NCBI GenBank assembly: GCA_029582165.1
Contig: CM055884.1
Coordinates: 11,970,537-12,034,536 of the forward strand
Direction: 5' to 3'
Source of the DNA: Portulaca oleracea
Lineage: Eukaryota > Streptophyta > Magnoliopsida > Caryophyllales > Portulacaceae
Length of the DNA: 64,000 nucleotides
In this document: positions 1 to 13,600 of the stretch, piece by piece
Layout of the letters: the number at the start of each line of letters is the position of its first letter
Position numbering within the stretch: the stretch's first letter is position 1
Notes under the pieces: generated by a model
The model's input: the letters and a program-made list of their open reading frames with translations, nothing else
What the model was told of the DNA's origin: nothing
Database searches by the model: none
Translations under genes and position numbers: made by a program

Positions 1-1
1 G

Positions 2-3000
2 CAATCTCTTGGTCGAGCTGGGTTGATGAGCCTTTCAGCATGCATCTTTGCCGCAAGTGAATCTTCAACTGTTTCTGGTGCTCATGTTCACGAGATACTC
101 AAAGGAAGAAGTTGCATTGATGTCTCATCTGATACAAATGGAGCGGAATCACCAATAACTGAACCTTCCATTGATGAAGGGGACTTAGTGGACAGTTTGA
201 GGTTTCTTGTTGAAAATAGCAAACGACATTTTAATCCTAATTATCGGTTTAAAGGTTTGTGATAGCTGATGTAGCTGCCCTTTACTTTTGTAGAGGCATA
301 TTTATAAGTCTTCTCACAACTAGCTCATTGAAGCTGATAATATTTCCCCTGTTTCAATTTACCAGTGTGTGAGAAAGTCTTTGAAGCTGCTGCTTCTATG
401 TTGCTAGCCCACAAGGTCTCTCTTGAAAAGCTTTTGCACTTCATAGCAGCTTTACCTCGTGAATTTACCGACTGTGGTGGTATGTAGATAATATTATGCA
501 CTTTTGGTAGATTAGGGTTCCTTCTCTCAAACATTCTTAAATGTTTGCCAAAATCTGGAATTAGCTCGCTATGATGGCTTCCTGTAGGGAGTTTAAGGAC
601 AATAATAAAGAAGTGGCTGGCCGGGGATCACAAAAGTGATGGTGCTGCAATGATCTCTAGCGGTAGAATGCAGCTTTTGCAGAATCTGTGTGACGTGCCC
701 AGAAGGTTTAGCACTTGTCAGTACTTTTCTAGTGTTGGGGTGCATTATGATGATGGAGACGTGTCTGCATGGTGTTCTGAATCTGAAAGATGGACAAGGG
801 TCCTGTTTCTACTGGTCGAGGAGCACCAGTTGGAGTCTCTTTTCATGGTATCTGTTCTTTTTTTTCTTTTTTTTTTACTGATACTTGACTTTTTTTTCCC
901 CCCCAAATCGCTTGCGTGTGCGTGTGTGTTTGTTTGGGGAAAGCATTGTAAGTATCCGTTGCCAGTTTTCCAACTTTTAGAACATCTAAATCTTACAAAC
1001 TAATCTGAATAACAATTAGTGTGTCAAGCGGATTTTCTTGACGGTGAATACTCTTATGTTCATTGTCCATGCTTTTCACAGGAATACATAGCAATTAACT
1101 GATTTTCTGTGTCTCTTTTCTTGGAGATATTTGGTCTGGGCCTTGTGCCTGCCTTCCCCTTTGGATCCTATCGGATGTCCAATATTTGTGAGTTGAGTTT
1201 GCCAAACACATGGAGAAAAAAATAGGAAAAAAAGGATTGCTATGGTAGGGCAATCACCTATGAGATATTGTCTGGAGCCATTTCTCCTAAATTGCTGTGG
1301 CTCCAGCTCATTCCTGATTTTATTTCATCAAATCAAGCTCAAATGGATTTTCCTGGTGAGGTTGTGGATGCTACTAGCCTACTACTTTGTTGTCCTTGGA
1401 CATTATCATTTTTGACAAGCATTTTTTGTCTCAGCCTATTATCCTGTAAATTCTTCCTCGAATTGAAACTTTCCTTGAACTTAATATATGACAGTTCATC
1501 AAGGGAGAGGGCGCTAGCATCTGCCAACAGAACAATCAGGAGAAAAGTATACCCGTCAAGTTTCTATTGCTTATCTTGAGCTTGGTGCACGAGCTTGAAA
1601 TCATGCAGCGTAGAACTTATGAAGGAACTAAATTGGATCCGCCATCTAAGTCAAAAGTTCATCAGATAGTAGATGAGAAATCTCCCGTTTTGGAGAAGTT
1701 TGCTGATGTTTTCGTGGACATATTGGTAATAAGCATCTAACACTTGACGGTATTGATGTTTCTTCTTGATTGTAGCATGAGCTATAAGGATTCAGGTGTC
1801 CACTGTTGAAAATTTGGAATATTCTGTGGCATGCAGGAGGACTTGATCTCATTTGCCGAATCATCTTGTTCCATATTCTGGTCTGATGTTGAAGTCGACT
1901 CTAGTTTGCCTGGTTCCGTGACTGGAAAGTTAGGAGGTCCTAGTCAACGGCGGCTCTCTTCTTCTATGACCACTTCTGTCTTGCAAGCTGTAAGTTTTAT
2001 TGTATTGTATATTATGCTGGTGAAAGAGCTTTATTAGGCCTTTATCGCTGCACTGGTTTATAGTGCTAAACCGTAGGGAATAGCGCCGAATTCAGCCTCT
2101 TCGTGCATCCTATGCATGGGGGGAAGAAGGCTGCATACATCTGGTTCCCCCAAACCTCACGTGAGATGGGCTACGCTGGGGATTGTTGTTGTATTCTGTT
2201 GGGAATAGCATTTCTGTTTGAGGTCTTTTTTGTTTTACTTTTTACGGCAGAATTTTACTTGAAGGTTATTGTGATGGTTAAAAGGGCAATGCTGGGGGTT
2301 GAAAACAAAATGGTGTGGTGATGAAAACAAGAAGGGGATCTGGATTAGAGGGTTTGCATTGAATAACTCAGTTATGAATTAGTATCCGTTTTCGTATCTT
2401 CTATCCTCAAATTTGTATTATGGGGAGAGGTACATCTATGCCTGGCTGCCTGCTAGTGAAGTAGAACATTCACAGGATTATCTAGGTTACGTTTCGTTAT
2501 GTTAATCATAAATCTTCTCTAATTTGTCTGTTATAGGGGAAGAAAAGATATGGTTTATTGGCATGTCTTTACTTCCTGCCAATTCCATTTGGAGGCTAGT
2601 TTTTATACTCATATATTTCTGAGAAAGTAAGCTTAGTTTACCAAGGGTCTGTGTGAAAGGCATTAGATGAAAATTTCAGTGACTATTTTATTTGTCATAC
2701 TAATTGCCATTGCACTGCTAGTTGAGTCACAAAAAATTGGGGTTTGCTACATGTTTCTGATTTTATTACTTTCTATTGATTGACAGATTGTTTCAGTAAG
2801 AACTCTTGCTACTGTCTCATCATGGTCCGCTACTCTCAAGAAAAACGATAGTCTAAACCCTGCATATAACTTCTTGTGGAAATTCTTCCACAGGGTTATT
2901 TCTTCTTCCATGCCTGATTCTGAGGTATAATTTTTAGGGTTATATGTTGAGCATATATGAATATATTATTTTTTGAATGCTTTTGTGTTACTGATTCCAT

Positions 3001-6000
3001 TGACTGGGTTCAATGTCTTGCAGACTAGGGCAGAGATTCACTTGGGTGCATTTGAAGCTTTAACTTTTGTTCTTCAAGCAGCTGTTCCAGTAATTTCTTC
3101 CCCCACTATCAGTTTCATTCAGGAAGTTGATAATTCCTCTGAGCCTCCGTCAAAGCATATGCCTATCCTTGATTCTATAGTTCTAAAGTTCCTCAACCAC
3201 ATAAATGGTTTCCTCGCTGGTCGACAATTGGCACGAGCAAGGAGAGCCATTCTAATGAATTGGAAGGTATTTCCTTATGTGTTCTCTGCTTGTTATTTTG
3301 GTGTCTTCAATCCTTTGTGAGTTTCTGTTACTTCCATGTAATGTCCAGCTTGGATTTTCTAGGACTAGTGGTTTTTACAAACAGCCGAGCTAACGGGTGA
3401 AGTATGCATTTTCTAGTTTATTGAGTTTGGAATTTAATCTGGTTCAGAACAATAAAATGTGACTATGCTACCTTGGGTTATACTTCAGTTCTTCAATTAT
3501 CGCAATACCCTACTTGAAAAGGTTCCCAGTTGTAGGGGTATTAGGGTGCCATTTGGGGTTGAAATTCCTCCTGAAAAGTACTTTGGATTAGTTGACTTGT
3601 CAATTTTCTACTTCTGATTTCACGGAACGAATTAGACTGTTAGGGCTTTGAGGGAACTGGGTAACTATGAATGTAATGTAAATATGTGATACTTCAGTAT
3701 TATGCACTAAGCTGCACTAGAAATTGAAATTTGATCCAGGTTGACCAGTAGCCTTGACCTTGATATATTGTTTGACAAGTGTAACTGTCACTAATTTGTA
3801 TTCTGGCATCAAATCAAAATTTACTGGGTCATAGTTCGCTGTTAATTAGACCAGCAAAATCGGAGACATCCTAATTTAGTAATGTGCATACCAATTATAT
3901 GACTATCATTGAGATTTTAACCTCCTTTTTTCTTTGAATGATTAGTGGCTATGTCTAGAGCCATTATTGAAGATACCGTACCATGCCCAAGAAAATGGAG
4001 TTCAGATTGGGCAAGGCAATACCTTCTTCTCAGATGATACTGTGAGGTCTATTTTTGACGACCTTGTTGAGAGGTAAGATTTCAAACCTAGTGATTGTTT
4101 TATTTGTCGGTTATCTGTGTGCATAAAGGCTGAGATATGGGCGACAGATGTATACTCATGATTACCATCAATTATCTTGGGTGCTCCTTCTCCCTTTGAT
4201 TTTCTATTTTATCTAGTTTTCTTTTATCCCTCCTCCCTTGGGAAGGAAAGAATAAGTATTTGCCGAACTTATTCATCCTTTATGGACATTTAATTTTGTG
4301 CTCATCTGCATTAACTTAGAATGTATCTGCAGCCTCGAGAATGCTGGAGAGAGTTCTGTTTTGCCCATGCTGAGATCAGTTCGAATGGTCCTCGATCTGC
4401 TAACCTCAGGCAGTGCATTTGTCTCTTCATGTCATGGAGTAGATTCACAGGTATGGATGAGTTTCAGTTGTTTCTGCTCTGGGATTTATGCTTACATCAA
4501 TGGGGTTACGTCTCCATTTTCTCAACTTTCTTCTGTGTTCAAGTCTTTAATTACTTGGTACTTCTGAGTTTCAGAACAGAGTTCAAATTCTTGTCCTTTG
4601 AATCTCTATAGTCCATGATACAGGAATAGATCAACTGGATATAGGACTAGGTCACCCCATCAGTTAGAATTATGAAAGTAATGTACTGTGTCGGGATGTC
4701 TATCTTTCTTGCTTGCTGACACATTCTTGCCTTTCTGGTGGCATTTTCTCGATTTTCTGTTGGGGCAGCTATTGATATGTTTTTCTGTCATGCTTTTCTG
4801 GTGTCCAGATGATGTGGCAGTTGGTCAGGTCTTCATGGATACTGCATGCTAGCTGCAATAAACGGAGGGTTGGACCCATTGCTGCACTTCTCTCTTGTGT
4901 GCTGCATGCATCTGTTTTCAGAGATGCTGGCATGCATGTGTTGGATGACAATACCCCTGGCCCCCTGAAGTGGGTATGTGTTTCTCATCTACCTTGGCCC
5001 AGCAGAAATTCTATTGACCTTATTTCTGTTCTTCATTGAATGATTTTAAGGGGGTTGCATGAATAATGTATTTGATATAATCTTGTAGTTCTGTGCAAAA
5101 GTTCTTGAAGAAGGCATGAAAAGCCCTCGTACTATTCGCCTTGCAGCTCTGCATTTGACTGGTTTGTGGCTTGTGAATCCCCGCATGATAAAGTATTATA
5201 TGAACGAGCTAAAGCTTTTAACGCTTTATGGTTCTGGTGAGTTGCTTTCTATTTTGCTTGATTCCATTCATGATTTGAGTTGGAAATCCACCTTCAAAAC
5301 TGATATTAAGTTTTCCTTTGATCAGTTGCTTTTGATGAAGATTTTGAAGCCGAATTAACTGAGAATGATGATGCAAGAATTGAAGTGTCCCTACTGGCGA
5401 AAATTCGAGATTGTGAACTGACTGAAGTAGGTTATCTTGTCATTTATCCTTCGATAAGATTTTACCGGCTTAAATTATCTGTGTAAATCCCTGCTTTAAA
5501 GTGTCCAAAATTGAATAATCTTAAGAAGCAGCATGCTAGGATAGGGATTGAACCCCAGAAGGCGCATTGATTGCTCATTTTAATCACTGTTCCTGAGATG
5601 ATCTTGTATTCAAGTCTGTTGGCCTCTGAGGATAAACTTAGGTTAACTTAAGTATTTTGTCATATAGTATAATGCAAGTTGTGGAAAGTGTGAAATGTAT
5701 CTGTAAGTTGATCTTAGTACAATACTGATAGTCTACTGTATGATTATTTGTGGACCAGGTGTATATCAATACAGAGCTGTATGCAAGGGTTTCTGTTGCT
5801 GTGCTGTTTTACAAGCTTGCAGATTTAGCTGAGATGGTGGGATCAGCAAAGGAAACTGATGATTGCCTCGCTGCACTAGAGTCAGGAAAACTATTTTTGT
5901 TGGAGCTTCTTGACTCTGCGGTACTATTTCAGTATTAGCCTGTAAATATCTTTTATACATTTGTCTGTATGCTGACAACTTTCTGGACCTTTGCAGAAAT

Positions 6001-9000
6001 TTATTCTCAACATATCCGTATTTGTCAAGCATATTATCTTGTATGTATTTGTGTTTCTTAGATGCAATTCAGTGGCCAAAGTCCTTGTGGAAGGGGTATT
6101 AGAATTAAATTATGATTCCTGATGCGTCGTTTGCATTTGGTTTTTTGACCGTAGCTTAGATTTGATGAGCTCGTAAATGGTACATTCAGTCTTGTGATAG
6201 GGTTTCTTGGTTGCTGGCTGTCATTGTTAAGTCACTTTGAGATTATAATTGCCAAAAGTGTCGTACTTTTTAGTTCTTTGCAGCCACAAACCATATCTTA
6301 AAAGTTAAGGTGTCGAGGGGAAACATTTGATTCCCTGAACTTGGAACAAGGTATTTTGTTTCAAGATTAGGGAGTTCCATGGGGGGAATAATATCTGTAA
6401 GGGTCTTTCTTTTTATACCAAATGTTATAATTTCTTGGAGTATTGAGCCTTGACAGATAAGGATTGAATATTGCTGCATTTACTGAAAATCTAGTTTGAT
6501 AGAAATATAGAATCATCATGTAACATGATTTAGTCGTCATAGTGTTGTCGGTCCTAGAAGAATGGTTTACAGTGTATGGCCTCTGTGATTGTGTTATGAA
6601 CTTGACTCATTTTTTAACTTTTATAAATGTTTCAAATTTTGTGTTCTCCATAAAGTAATCAGGTTTCAAACATCCATTTCTAGGAAGAGCTAAAACACAG
6701 TTCAAATGATTATTGACTTACTTTTTTCAACGAAAGTTTATAGTCTCATAATGCCTTAAAACAGTTGTACTTCTCTTCCGAATCTGTGATGCCATCTGAG
6801 CAGCTCAGTCATTGTGGGCACTCATGGTTGGTTCTTTTGCTTGCAGGATTGTGGTTCTTTTTTCTTCTCTATTTTTCTTCATGTTGTTTATTGTTACAAA
6901 ACTAGTGTAGAAATCAGTTTTGCTGCCTTGGATCTTTCACAATATATTATGCTTCAGTGATTTTATAGTAAAGTACCTAATGTTGCCCTTCAATGCAGGT
7001 TAATGACAATGATCTTTCAAAGGAGTTGTATAAGAAGTACAGTGCGGTGAGTAGTAGCCTCCTTAAGACATACCCAACTAGTGTCCATATGGCTGACAAA
7101 GTTCTGAAGCGTGACCAATAAAAAGGAAAACTACAACACCACACATCCCCCCCCCCCCCCCCGCCCGCCCGCCCGCCCGGCCATCCCTCCCCTTTTTTAG
7201 ACAAGTCTTTGAATTTTCTCCTAGCCGGGTAGCTCCTCTGTCCACAACGGAATACAAAACAGAGAATTGAAAGCGTTTTGGAATAGTCATCCAAACGTTC
7301 TTCTGCAAAACTAGCCATCACATTTAGGTAAAAATTTAGCTCCTCTGTGAAACTTTCACGCCACTGTTTGACATAGCTCCATAGCACATGACCTAGATAG
7401 TAGGAAGTCTTGGGCGTGAATGGTGTGATCTTACACTTATTTAATAGTAGAGTCTGCAATAATAGTCCCATTCATTTGGTTTTGAGTAGTCGTTAATTCA
7501 TTCATTGGCACTAATGTCATCTTAGAGTCTTAGACATTGGTAGTGTCCTTTCAGAGATGATGTTTGCTTTATAGTCCTTTAGAGTGGAAGTCTTACTCCC
7601 CATTGAGGGGAGTGGATAGTCAGTTTACCCAATTTTTACCAGACAAATCTAGTAATTACTTACTGTTTTACATGTTATATTGAAGCGTCTCTTCTGCTTG
7701 TCTGTTCCTATTTCTTGATGCCTTTTGGTATTGTAAATTTCTTGAACAGATTCATCGCCGGAAAGTACGTGCCTGGCAAATGATTTGTGTTCTCTCAAGA
7801 TTCGTTTGTCCGGATATTGTCCAGCAAGTGATACAGAACTTGTCCATATGTCTCTATGTAAGTTTCTTACTTGCTAGAATAGGTTCCCTGGGTGTATGCA
7901 TTGACGAAAAGATCAAGTAGTTCGTCGTTGCAGATTTCTTTTTATTTGTTTGTTTGTTGGGGGGGGGGGGTGATAGAAGGTTTGCAATATTTCATTTCAA
8001 ACTCTTGAAGACCACTAGGCTTTGGGACACCAACCAGAGGTCCATACTGTCAATTGATCAACCACAAACCCCAATGTGATCCCGCTAACATGAGGTCTAA
8101 GGGGGTCCATATGCTGGCAACCTTTCCCGGCGCACGGGAATGCATGAAGAGGCCGATTCCAGTGGACCCAACAAAAAACCTTCCGAAAACTGAAAACAAA
8201 ACCATTTTAAAAACCATTTGGAAACCCAGAGGACAAGAGAAACAAAACACCCATATTCCTCTCTTGCCCATACCCATATACTAGGACTATCAACGCAACA
8301 TATAATTTGCTCCCCAGTTTCTTGCTGCCTTCGAAACTCAGTTGCTGATATCTGGTGTAACATATGCATATGATGATGGAAATTGATGGCCTATGTGTAC
8401 TAGTCTTCTTTGGTGTTACTACTCTTGTATATGCACTTGTGTAACTTGCATGTTATACTTTGTCACAGAGAAACAACATGCCTGCTGTTCGACAGTACTT
8501 GGAAACCTTTGCAATACGTGTGTATCTTACACATCCATCCTTGGTAGGCCAATACGTACTTTACATATCTTTATATACTTTTCGTATGAATCTCAATGTG
8601 TGCTTGGGTTTGTTAATGTTGTTCTGGTTGGAGCATTCTTGGGCTGTTGTTTTCATATCCTGCTTTATGGGTTTATATTCTTGTTTCTTTCGCTCATCAG
8701 ACTCTGATTGATGCTGTGATCTAGATTAGTGGTCTTTTTTTTTTCATTCCACTCAAACGTGTCTCTTGGGAGGTTGTTGTTGTTCGATGGAATCAGACCC
8801 GGATTGCAATGTACAAAATGAATAGGAGCACCCTCTCCCTCTCTTTTTTCTTTATTTGTGTTGGTTTCTCTTGGGATTCAGTGGTTGTCCTAGTGTTTCT
8901 GTAGTGTTTGGTGTTAAATACTTTGTCTGTTTGATGTATATTTTAAATTCTAAATTGGGAGGATTCTTTCTGGTCCAATTCTTCTGGTTCTTTTTTTTTT

Positions 9001-10613
9001 TTTTTTTTTTGTGTGTGAATCACATATTTAGGCATATGGAAGAATAGTTTCGCAACATCGTTGGCTGAATCCATTTTATTACTCTTGTTTCAGATAAAGG
9101 ATCACTTGGTTCCTATTTTGTCTGATTATGAAATGAAGACTCAGGTATGGAGTGGGTTTCTGCAAATCTCTATGTGTTAGGGAATTCTCCTTTGATAGCC
9201 TCCTCATTTTGCTACCATAATTGTGCATTCTGACCGATAATCTTGGCAAGAAGTTGACTGAACCTTCGAATTGGATGCAGGCACTGTCTTCATATGTGTT
9301 TATTGCTGCTAATATCATCTTGCATGCAAAATCTGAAGATCAACTTATGCGTTTAGAGGAACTGCTTCCCCCCATAGTTCCACTGTTGACTTCTCATCAT
9401 CACACTTTACGTGGTTTTGCTCAGGTTCTCTTGTTCTGCCTTCTTCTTTGTTGATATTGAACTGAATTTGGCGTACTGTAAAATACGTGCATATTCATGC
9501 TATCTTCTTTTTCAGTTACTAGTGTATCAAGTTTTCTGTAGAGTGCTCCCATCATTAAATTCTGGTTCTGTATCCAATATTCTGGAAAAAAGGTGCTTTG
9601 GCAATTTGAAGTCATACTTGGAACTGAACCCAGACTGTGCAAGGTACTAAAGTTACTCCCTTTTTGCTATATTCATCTCCTTACGTCATTGTCAACTAAA
9701 GTGATGTGTTGAAGATTTTTGTTAGATGGATGATTACTATATGAGATCATAGTTGTTTCAAATGTCAATGTGAGCTAATGAAATTTCCAATCTTCATGCT
9801 TTCAAACTAGAAAGTTCTATACCTCTGTTCATTTTTCTTCATGGATTCTATTCACAGGTTTTAATATCCTTGTCCCAATTTTGCCATCGTTCCTTCTTTC
9901 CACATTCCAGTTTGTGTAGTATAAACATGTCATGAAGCCCGCCGTCCTAGAACCGCGATAAGTTTTCTTCAATCTTTGAAGTGTTGAATTCTCTTATTCA
10001 ATCCCATCATATAATTTCGTCCAACACTCAATCACTGAATATCTTTCTTCTTCTTCCTTGTTTTCTCATTTTCTCTGTTTCCAAATTTCTACAAGATGGC
10101 AACATCTAGGCTTTTTTTTTTTTTTTGGGGGGGGAGGGGGGGGGGAGGGGAGGGGGTGTTTGTCCACAACAACAACAATCCCCAGTGTAGTCCTGCTAAC
10201 GCGAGGTGGTGGATCCAAATTTAGGCAGTCTTTCGCCCATGCACGGGAGTGCATGAAAGGCTGATTGTCAATTTCCAGCACCTATCTGTTGATTGATTGT
10301 ATCTCTTTTCTGGATCCAGTTATTCATGTTCTGCTTTGTATGTACTGTATCTATCTTTTAAGCTAAGGGGTTGTTATGTAATTTGGTTAAAGCCTTCATA
10401 CATGTGGGTGTTCTCATCCTCACTTTTCACTGCACACAGATTGCGAACCTCGATGGAAGGCTATCTTGATACTTTTAGTCCAGAGAAGTCTATTACTCCA
10501 GCTGGAATCTTCTCCAACCGTGTTGAGGTTAGATATTCTAAAATAAGCTATACAAGATTGGTCAACTCTTCGAGTTTTACCTTCCCTGTTGCTTGCCTAA
10601 ATGTGTTTACTGT

Positions 10614-10685
<72 letters not shown>

Positions 10686-13600
10686 ATATTATTTCTGTTT
10701 TTATCGTTGTTCCATATTTTATGATTATAGGATATGGAGTTCGAATGTGTTCCAATGTCCCTGATGGAGCAAGTAACGACTTTTCTAAATGTAAGTTCCC
10801 CAGATCACGTTAATACAGTTTCTGATTTCTGGGCTTGTCTCACTATAGTTTAACTTACAGGATGTCAGAGAAGAACTTAGATCTTCAATGGCCAAAGATG
10901 ATGTTACTCTCAAGAATGAAAGTTTGAGGATTGCAGAAGATTCAAGCCACATGCACCTCTCAGCAGATGCAGGCCAAATGTTGCCTGCTTCTCAACTAAG
11001 TAACGGGTTGTCAGTAGACTTTCAGAAAAAGTTCACACATTCCAAGCATGAGCTGCTGGAAAACAACAGTTCGGTGTCCTTCTTGGATCAGCTGGATCTC
11101 AGACCACTTCTTGGTATGTATCGATGATTGACGTCCATACTTTTTGGTAGCTGCATAAGTAGAGCCCTCATCAATGGAAGTTGAATACGGCTTTCTTCGT
11201 TAATTGTTTCTTGGATCTCAATGGATGTTGATTAATTCTGATTTCCGTTGACTTTTCTCTCTTTTTGAGTGGACAATTACTCTGCTTTCTGCAGCATCAT
11301 TCCTACTTTCTACTCTAGTTGAAAGTCTGAAATTGCCTTCTAAACATTCTGAACAGTCATTGGGTACTATGTTACTCTGACTCTTCATTTTCCCTGCCGT
11401 ACCCGTGTCGGACCTTCGATACCCAGACAAGGGTATGGCACTCGACACTTCAAATTACAATGAAAATGTATAAAATTTCTTCAAAATGGCCGAGTCCGAC
11501 ACCCGTATCTGTGTCCGATATGGACATGTGTACCTGAGTCCGAGTAACATCGATTGGGTATGCTGTAAGTCGGTGGGTTCCCAAATTGGGGTATGCATTT
11601 GCTTCGTCAATGTAGTTTGAGGCTATGAGCAACATATGTGGATTTTGGAGTATTTGTGCATTCATCTTAGCCAGCTGCCATAAGTGCTTTATCGAATTCG
11701 TGATGTGTTTTCATTTGGAAGAAATTAGGATGACTTTTCTTTTTGCTTTTTTAACAACTTGGAGATGTATTTGGTTGGAGAGAAATCATGGCATTTGATA
11801 ATCCTATGGCATCTTTGTTTAGAGAGGAATTATGTAACTGTGTTCAGGTCTCTATTCCAATTTGATGAAATTTTGGATCATGTGATTCGCCAAGCTTCAT
11901 TTGGGTTCTTGAGGATAGGGCTTTTAGAGGGCATGCATGTCAAGCAAGCTCATTTGATTAAGCGAGCATTTGCAAAGATGTTTTGCAAATGATAAACATC
12001 CTTAAGAAGTAGAGCTTACTTAATATAAAAGTTATATGGGTGATCTTTTTCTTTTCCGATCAAACGATCTTCAAAGGCGGAGTTTGAGTACAGAATTATG
12101 TGGTTGCATATTTCCTGCTGTTGAATTTTTCCTTCCCTCTAAAACATGTCTCCTATCTGACAGAGATGGAAAAGGAAGGTCAACTTCTTGAGCAAACATT
12201 GCGGTCAAGAATAATATATATGGAAAAGTTGAATGCTAACCGACAGCAACTAGTGCTCGTTGCATCTCTAATTGATCGTATACCTAACCTTGCTGGTTTG
12301 GCGAGGACTTGTGAGGTATGCTGTCGATTTATGTTACTTTAGATTCTGTTCTCTTCGGGCTTCCACTTCATTGAATATTTCTTTGTCATAGTCCCTCTTA
12401 TTTGTCATTTCTAATTTTGTTGCTACCATTGAAAGAAGTTGGTTTCCGGTTTCAGGTGTTCAAAGCAAGTAGTTTGGCAATAGCAGATGCTAGCGTGCTG
12501 CAAGACAAACAGTTCCAGCTTATAAGGTTCTGCTATTTTCAGAGTTGATCCCCCCCCCCCCCCAAAAAAAAACCCACCCCCCACACGGGTTTTCCTATTT
12601 ATTTCTCCATCCATCCATCCGTCGATTTATGTTCTTGCTTGATTATGTTGGGGGATAAATGTGCTCACTGGTCACACATCACTTGATTGTGTCTATGTGT
12701 CTGGTAATCATCTGCGCACATTATTATAAGAATCATTCAAAAATTTTGCCACTTTATTGTTTTAACTGCCGGAATCAGCCTCTTCATGCACTCCCATGCA
12801 AGGGGGAAGACTGCCTACATCTAGATTCCCCCGTGCCTCATGTTAGCAGGACTACATTAGGGATTGTTGATGTTTTTGTTGTTTGTTAAACAACTGCCTT
12901 TACAAAAATCTCTTATGTGTGTCTTATGAACCGTGCCTCTCTACTTGTCTAGACTCTCTAGAGAAAGAAATTTCCCATTTTTAGGTGTTTATTAGAATAC
13001 CATAGAGAATGGAGAGGAGCTGAGAATGGGACCAATTTTGGCAGATCCATGTCACCGAAGCATGTCTACATAGCTATGTTACTTTGACTCTTCATTTTCC
13101 CTACCGTACCCGTGTCGGACCCTTGATAACCGGACAAGGGTATGACACTGGACACTTCAAATTACAATGAAAATGTATAAAGTCCGACACTCGTATCCGT
13201 GTCCGATAAGGACATGCGTACCTGAGTCCGAGTAACATAGCTACATAGTATATTCTATGCTACAACATGATAGTTCATTCAAAAAAATAATTATCAATAA
13301 TACTATTCTTTAGGTGTTAGCGGGACTATAGTACTATACTGGAGGTTTGTTGTTGTTATTGTTGTTGTTGTAATAGTGTTCTTTAGATTCTCATTGCACT
13401 GCTTGCTGTTTTTTACCGATTTATTTTACGTTGCCAGTGTGACAGCAGAGAAGTGGATTCCTATTATAGAGATCCCAGTTGATAGTGTCAAGAACTTTTT
13501 GGAGAGAAAGAAGCGAGAGGGCTTCTCAATTTTAGGGCTGGAGCAAACTGCAAATAGCATACCTCTGGACAAGTATAGATTCCCTCAGAAAACGGTAAGT

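Noticed and set aside
1268..1579. 103-codon open frame upstream of the exon at 1495
   Set aside because: It is in a different frame from the methyltransferase. The phase-consistent exon starts at 1495 after TGACAG and joins cleanly to 847.
6977..7471. 164-codon minus-strand open frame with a Gly-rich centre
   Set aside because: It is antisense to an intron of the TARBP1-like gene, and the Gly run is the translation of a C/G homopolymer. No domain was seen.
10297..10813. Open frames with long Tyr-Ile alternation
   Set aside because: This is the translated (TA)n microsatellite spanning intron and exon, not a protein.
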